A stretch of DNA of 6,879 bases from Hyphomicrobiales bacterium (lineage in GTDB: Bacteria; Pseudomonadota; Alphaproteobacteria; Micropepsales; Micropepsaceae): contig JAFIHO010000204.1 in NCBI GenBank assembly GCA_017849395.1, forward strand, positions 1 to 6,879, read 5' to 3'. A program made the translations under genes and the position numbers. The first letter of the stretch is position 1; every line of letters begins with the position of its first letter. The notes beneath the pieces are model-generated. The model made no database searches and had not been told where the DNA came from. It was given only the letters and a program-made list of their open reading frames with translations. Shown here piece after piece: positions 5,886 through 6,879 of this stretch.

Positions 5886-6485
5886 TTATAGGGTGTAGAG
5901 CTTTCGGAATCTGGTGAGGAAAAGCGCCTGCGCCTCGGCCGTCGGCAGGGGGATGAGGCGGGGCGTCACGCCGGATTTGGGCGGTGCGCCGAACAGGCGG
6001 CGGGCTTCGGTATCCTCGAAGCCTGCCAACTGGGTTGCCTCGTAATAGGCGGACAGATGGTCAGCCCTTTTGAACAGGATTTTCAGCATCTGTGGAGGGC
6101 TGGAGGGCAGGCCGAATCGCAGATGGATCGCTGCCTGAAGACGCTCTTCCAGCGCCTTGTAATCAATGCCGATTGCCCGCTTGAACGGGCTAATGAGGTC
6201 ACCGACAACATACTCGGGCGCGTCATGCAGCAGGGCCATCAGCCGGGCGCTGCGGTCCAGCCGGGGATTGAGGTCCGCCACCAGCCGCTCAACCAGCACA
6301 CAATGCTGGGCCACGGAAAATGCGTGGGCTCCTTTGGTCTGGCCGTTCCAGCGCGCCACCCGGGCCAGACCATGGGCGATATCCTCGATCTCGATGTCCA
6401 GCGGGCTGGGTTCCAGCAGGTCGAGGCGCCGTCCGCTCAACATGCGCTGCCAGGCCCTGGGCGGGATGTTCCTGCGGTCGGGCAT
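5886..6485 (-). CDS. HD-domain hydrolase, YfbR-like (5'-nucleotidase-type)
   Basis: Metal-dependent phosphohydrolase of the HD superfamily, resembling YfbR, which in E. coli dephosphorylates deoxyribonucleoside 5'-monophosphates. The protein has 199 residues, the usual size for this group, and no signal peptide. The metal-binding residues are visible in order: His61 in SVAQHC (57-62), the His87-Asp88 pair in LLHDAPEYVVGDLISPFK (85-102) with Glu91 nearby, and Asp142 in KRADHLSAYYEA (139-150). The N-terminal stretch DIEIEDIAHGLARVARWNGQT is typical of alphaproteobacterial members. The ATG at 6485 overlaps the stop of the TauE/SafE gene by one base (TAATG) and has no separate Shine-Dalgarno, so it is probably translated by re-initiation. 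Its true substrate is unknown; being upstream of nrtR, a pyridine mononucleotide is an attractive but unproven candidate. Confidence 0.88.
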   Translation of the reverse strand: MPDRRNIPPRAWQRMLSGRRLDLLEPSPLDIEIEDIAHGLARVARWNGQTKGAHAFSVAQHCVLVERLVADLNPRLDRSARLMALLHDAPEYVVGDLISPFKRAIGIDYKALEERLQAAIHLRFGLPSSPPQMLKILFKRADHLSAYYEATQLAGFEDTEARRLFGAPPKSGVTPRLIPLPTAEAQALFLTRFRKLYTL

Positions 6486-6879
6486 TAGGACAGAAGGCGG
6501 ATCGCCACCAGGAACAGGGTCACCGACAGTACGATCCGAAGCGCGGTGTCGGGCATGCGCGGCGCATAGCGGCTGGAGATCATGATACCCGGCAGCGACC
6601 CCAGCAGCAGCGAGGTCAGGACCGTGAAATCCACCTCGCCACTGGATAGGTGTCCCAGGCCCGCCACCAGGGTCAGCGGCACGGCATGGGCGATATCGGA
6701 GCCCGCGATGCGCACCACCGGAAGTTCGGGATAGAGCAGCAGCAGCGCCGTGACGCCCAGCGCTCCCGCGCCAACCGAAGTCACTGTGACCAGCACGCCC
6801 AACAGGAGGCCCGTGAGCACGGTGAAGCGGAATGTCTGGCCTTCGTCCAGCACGCCGACACGACGGGCATAGCTGGACA
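6485..6879 (-). CDS. TauE/SafE-family membrane transporter, C-terminal part (cut by window edge)
   Basis: Inner-membrane permease of the TauE/SafE family, whose members are linked to export of sulfite or organosulfonates, though most substrates are unknown. Only about 130 residues are in the window. The frame stays open to base 6879 (reading SSYARRVGVLDEGQ), and the codon at 6853 is an internal GTG (Val), not a start, so the N-terminal half lies outside. Visible hydrophobic segments are about TVLTGLLLGVLVTVTSVGAG, LGVTALLLLYP, AVPLTLVAGLGHL, FTVLTSLLLGSLPGIMI and the terminal LRIVLSVTLFLVAIRLL. The conserved G-LVTVTSVGAGALG and GSDIAHAVPLTLVAG stretches support the family. The stop overlaps the HD-protein start (TAATG), so it is the upstream partner in the nrtR operon as seen here. 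The total length and promoter cannot be judged. Confidence 0.87.
   Translation of the reverse strand, partial: SSYARRVGVLDEGQTFRFTVLTGLLLGVLVTVTSVGAGALGVTALLLLYPELPVVRIAGSDIAHAVPLTLVAGLGHLSSGEVDFTVLTSLLLGSLPGIMISSRYAPRMPDTALRIVLSVTLFLVAIRLLS

Noticed and set aside
6485..6853. Reading the GTG at 6853 as the start of a complete 122-residue protein
   Set aside because: The frame continues open to the window edge and the visible protein matches only the C-terminal half of TauE/SafE proteins, so it is a window truncation, not a short gene.

Overview
The window is GC-rich and its genes are almost back to back, which fits an alphaproteobacterial chromosome. Two features point towards a sphingomonad-like or rhizobial-type lineage: the long-form NrtR-like regulator, and the gene company of nadABC, a SleB-type cell wall hydrolase, a YfbR-like HD protein and a small tyrosine phosphatase. 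The taxonomic call is an inference. No mobile element, RNA gene or CRISPR array was seen.

Layout. A plus-strand gene at 109-717 encodes a membrane-anchored cell wall hydrolase. All other genes are on the minus strand and are best read from right to left. The right edge cuts a TauE/SafE-family membrane protein (6485-6879). It is followed by an HD-domain hydrolase (5886-6485), a CX5R tyrosine-phosphatase-like protein (5352-5870) and an NrtR-type regulator (4396-5355). These four genes are linked by 1-bp or 4-bp overlaps or a 15-nt gap and look like one operon. It ends at a hairpin plus T-tract (4256-4279). A second operon, nadA-nadB-nadC (4202 down to 724), starts immediately after it and encodes the whole aspartate-to-nicotinate-mononucleotide pathway.

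How it works together. NadB oxidises L-aspartate to iminoaspartate, NadA condenses that with dihydroxyacetone phosphate to quinolinate, and NadC turns quinolinate into nicotinate mononucleotide, the entry to NAD. In front of nadA is a perfect 25-bp interrupted palindrome (11-bp arms, 3-bp centre). It lies across a recognisable promoter: the -35 and -10 boxes, 17 bp apart, sit at its two ends. With an NrtR-like protein with a degenerate Nudix box encoded just upstream, the simplest reading is that NrtR binds here and blocks RNA polymerase until an NAD-derived ligand (ADP-ribose in studied NrtRs) releases it. The site and the regulator's identity are read from sequence; the regulation is inferred.

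The known part is NAD biosynthesis under an NrtR-type regulator. The less explained part is the co-transcription of that regulator with an HD nucleotidase-like protein, a phosphatase-like protein and a TauE/SafE transporter, which may mark an uncharacterised NAD-linked or nucleotide-turnover module.
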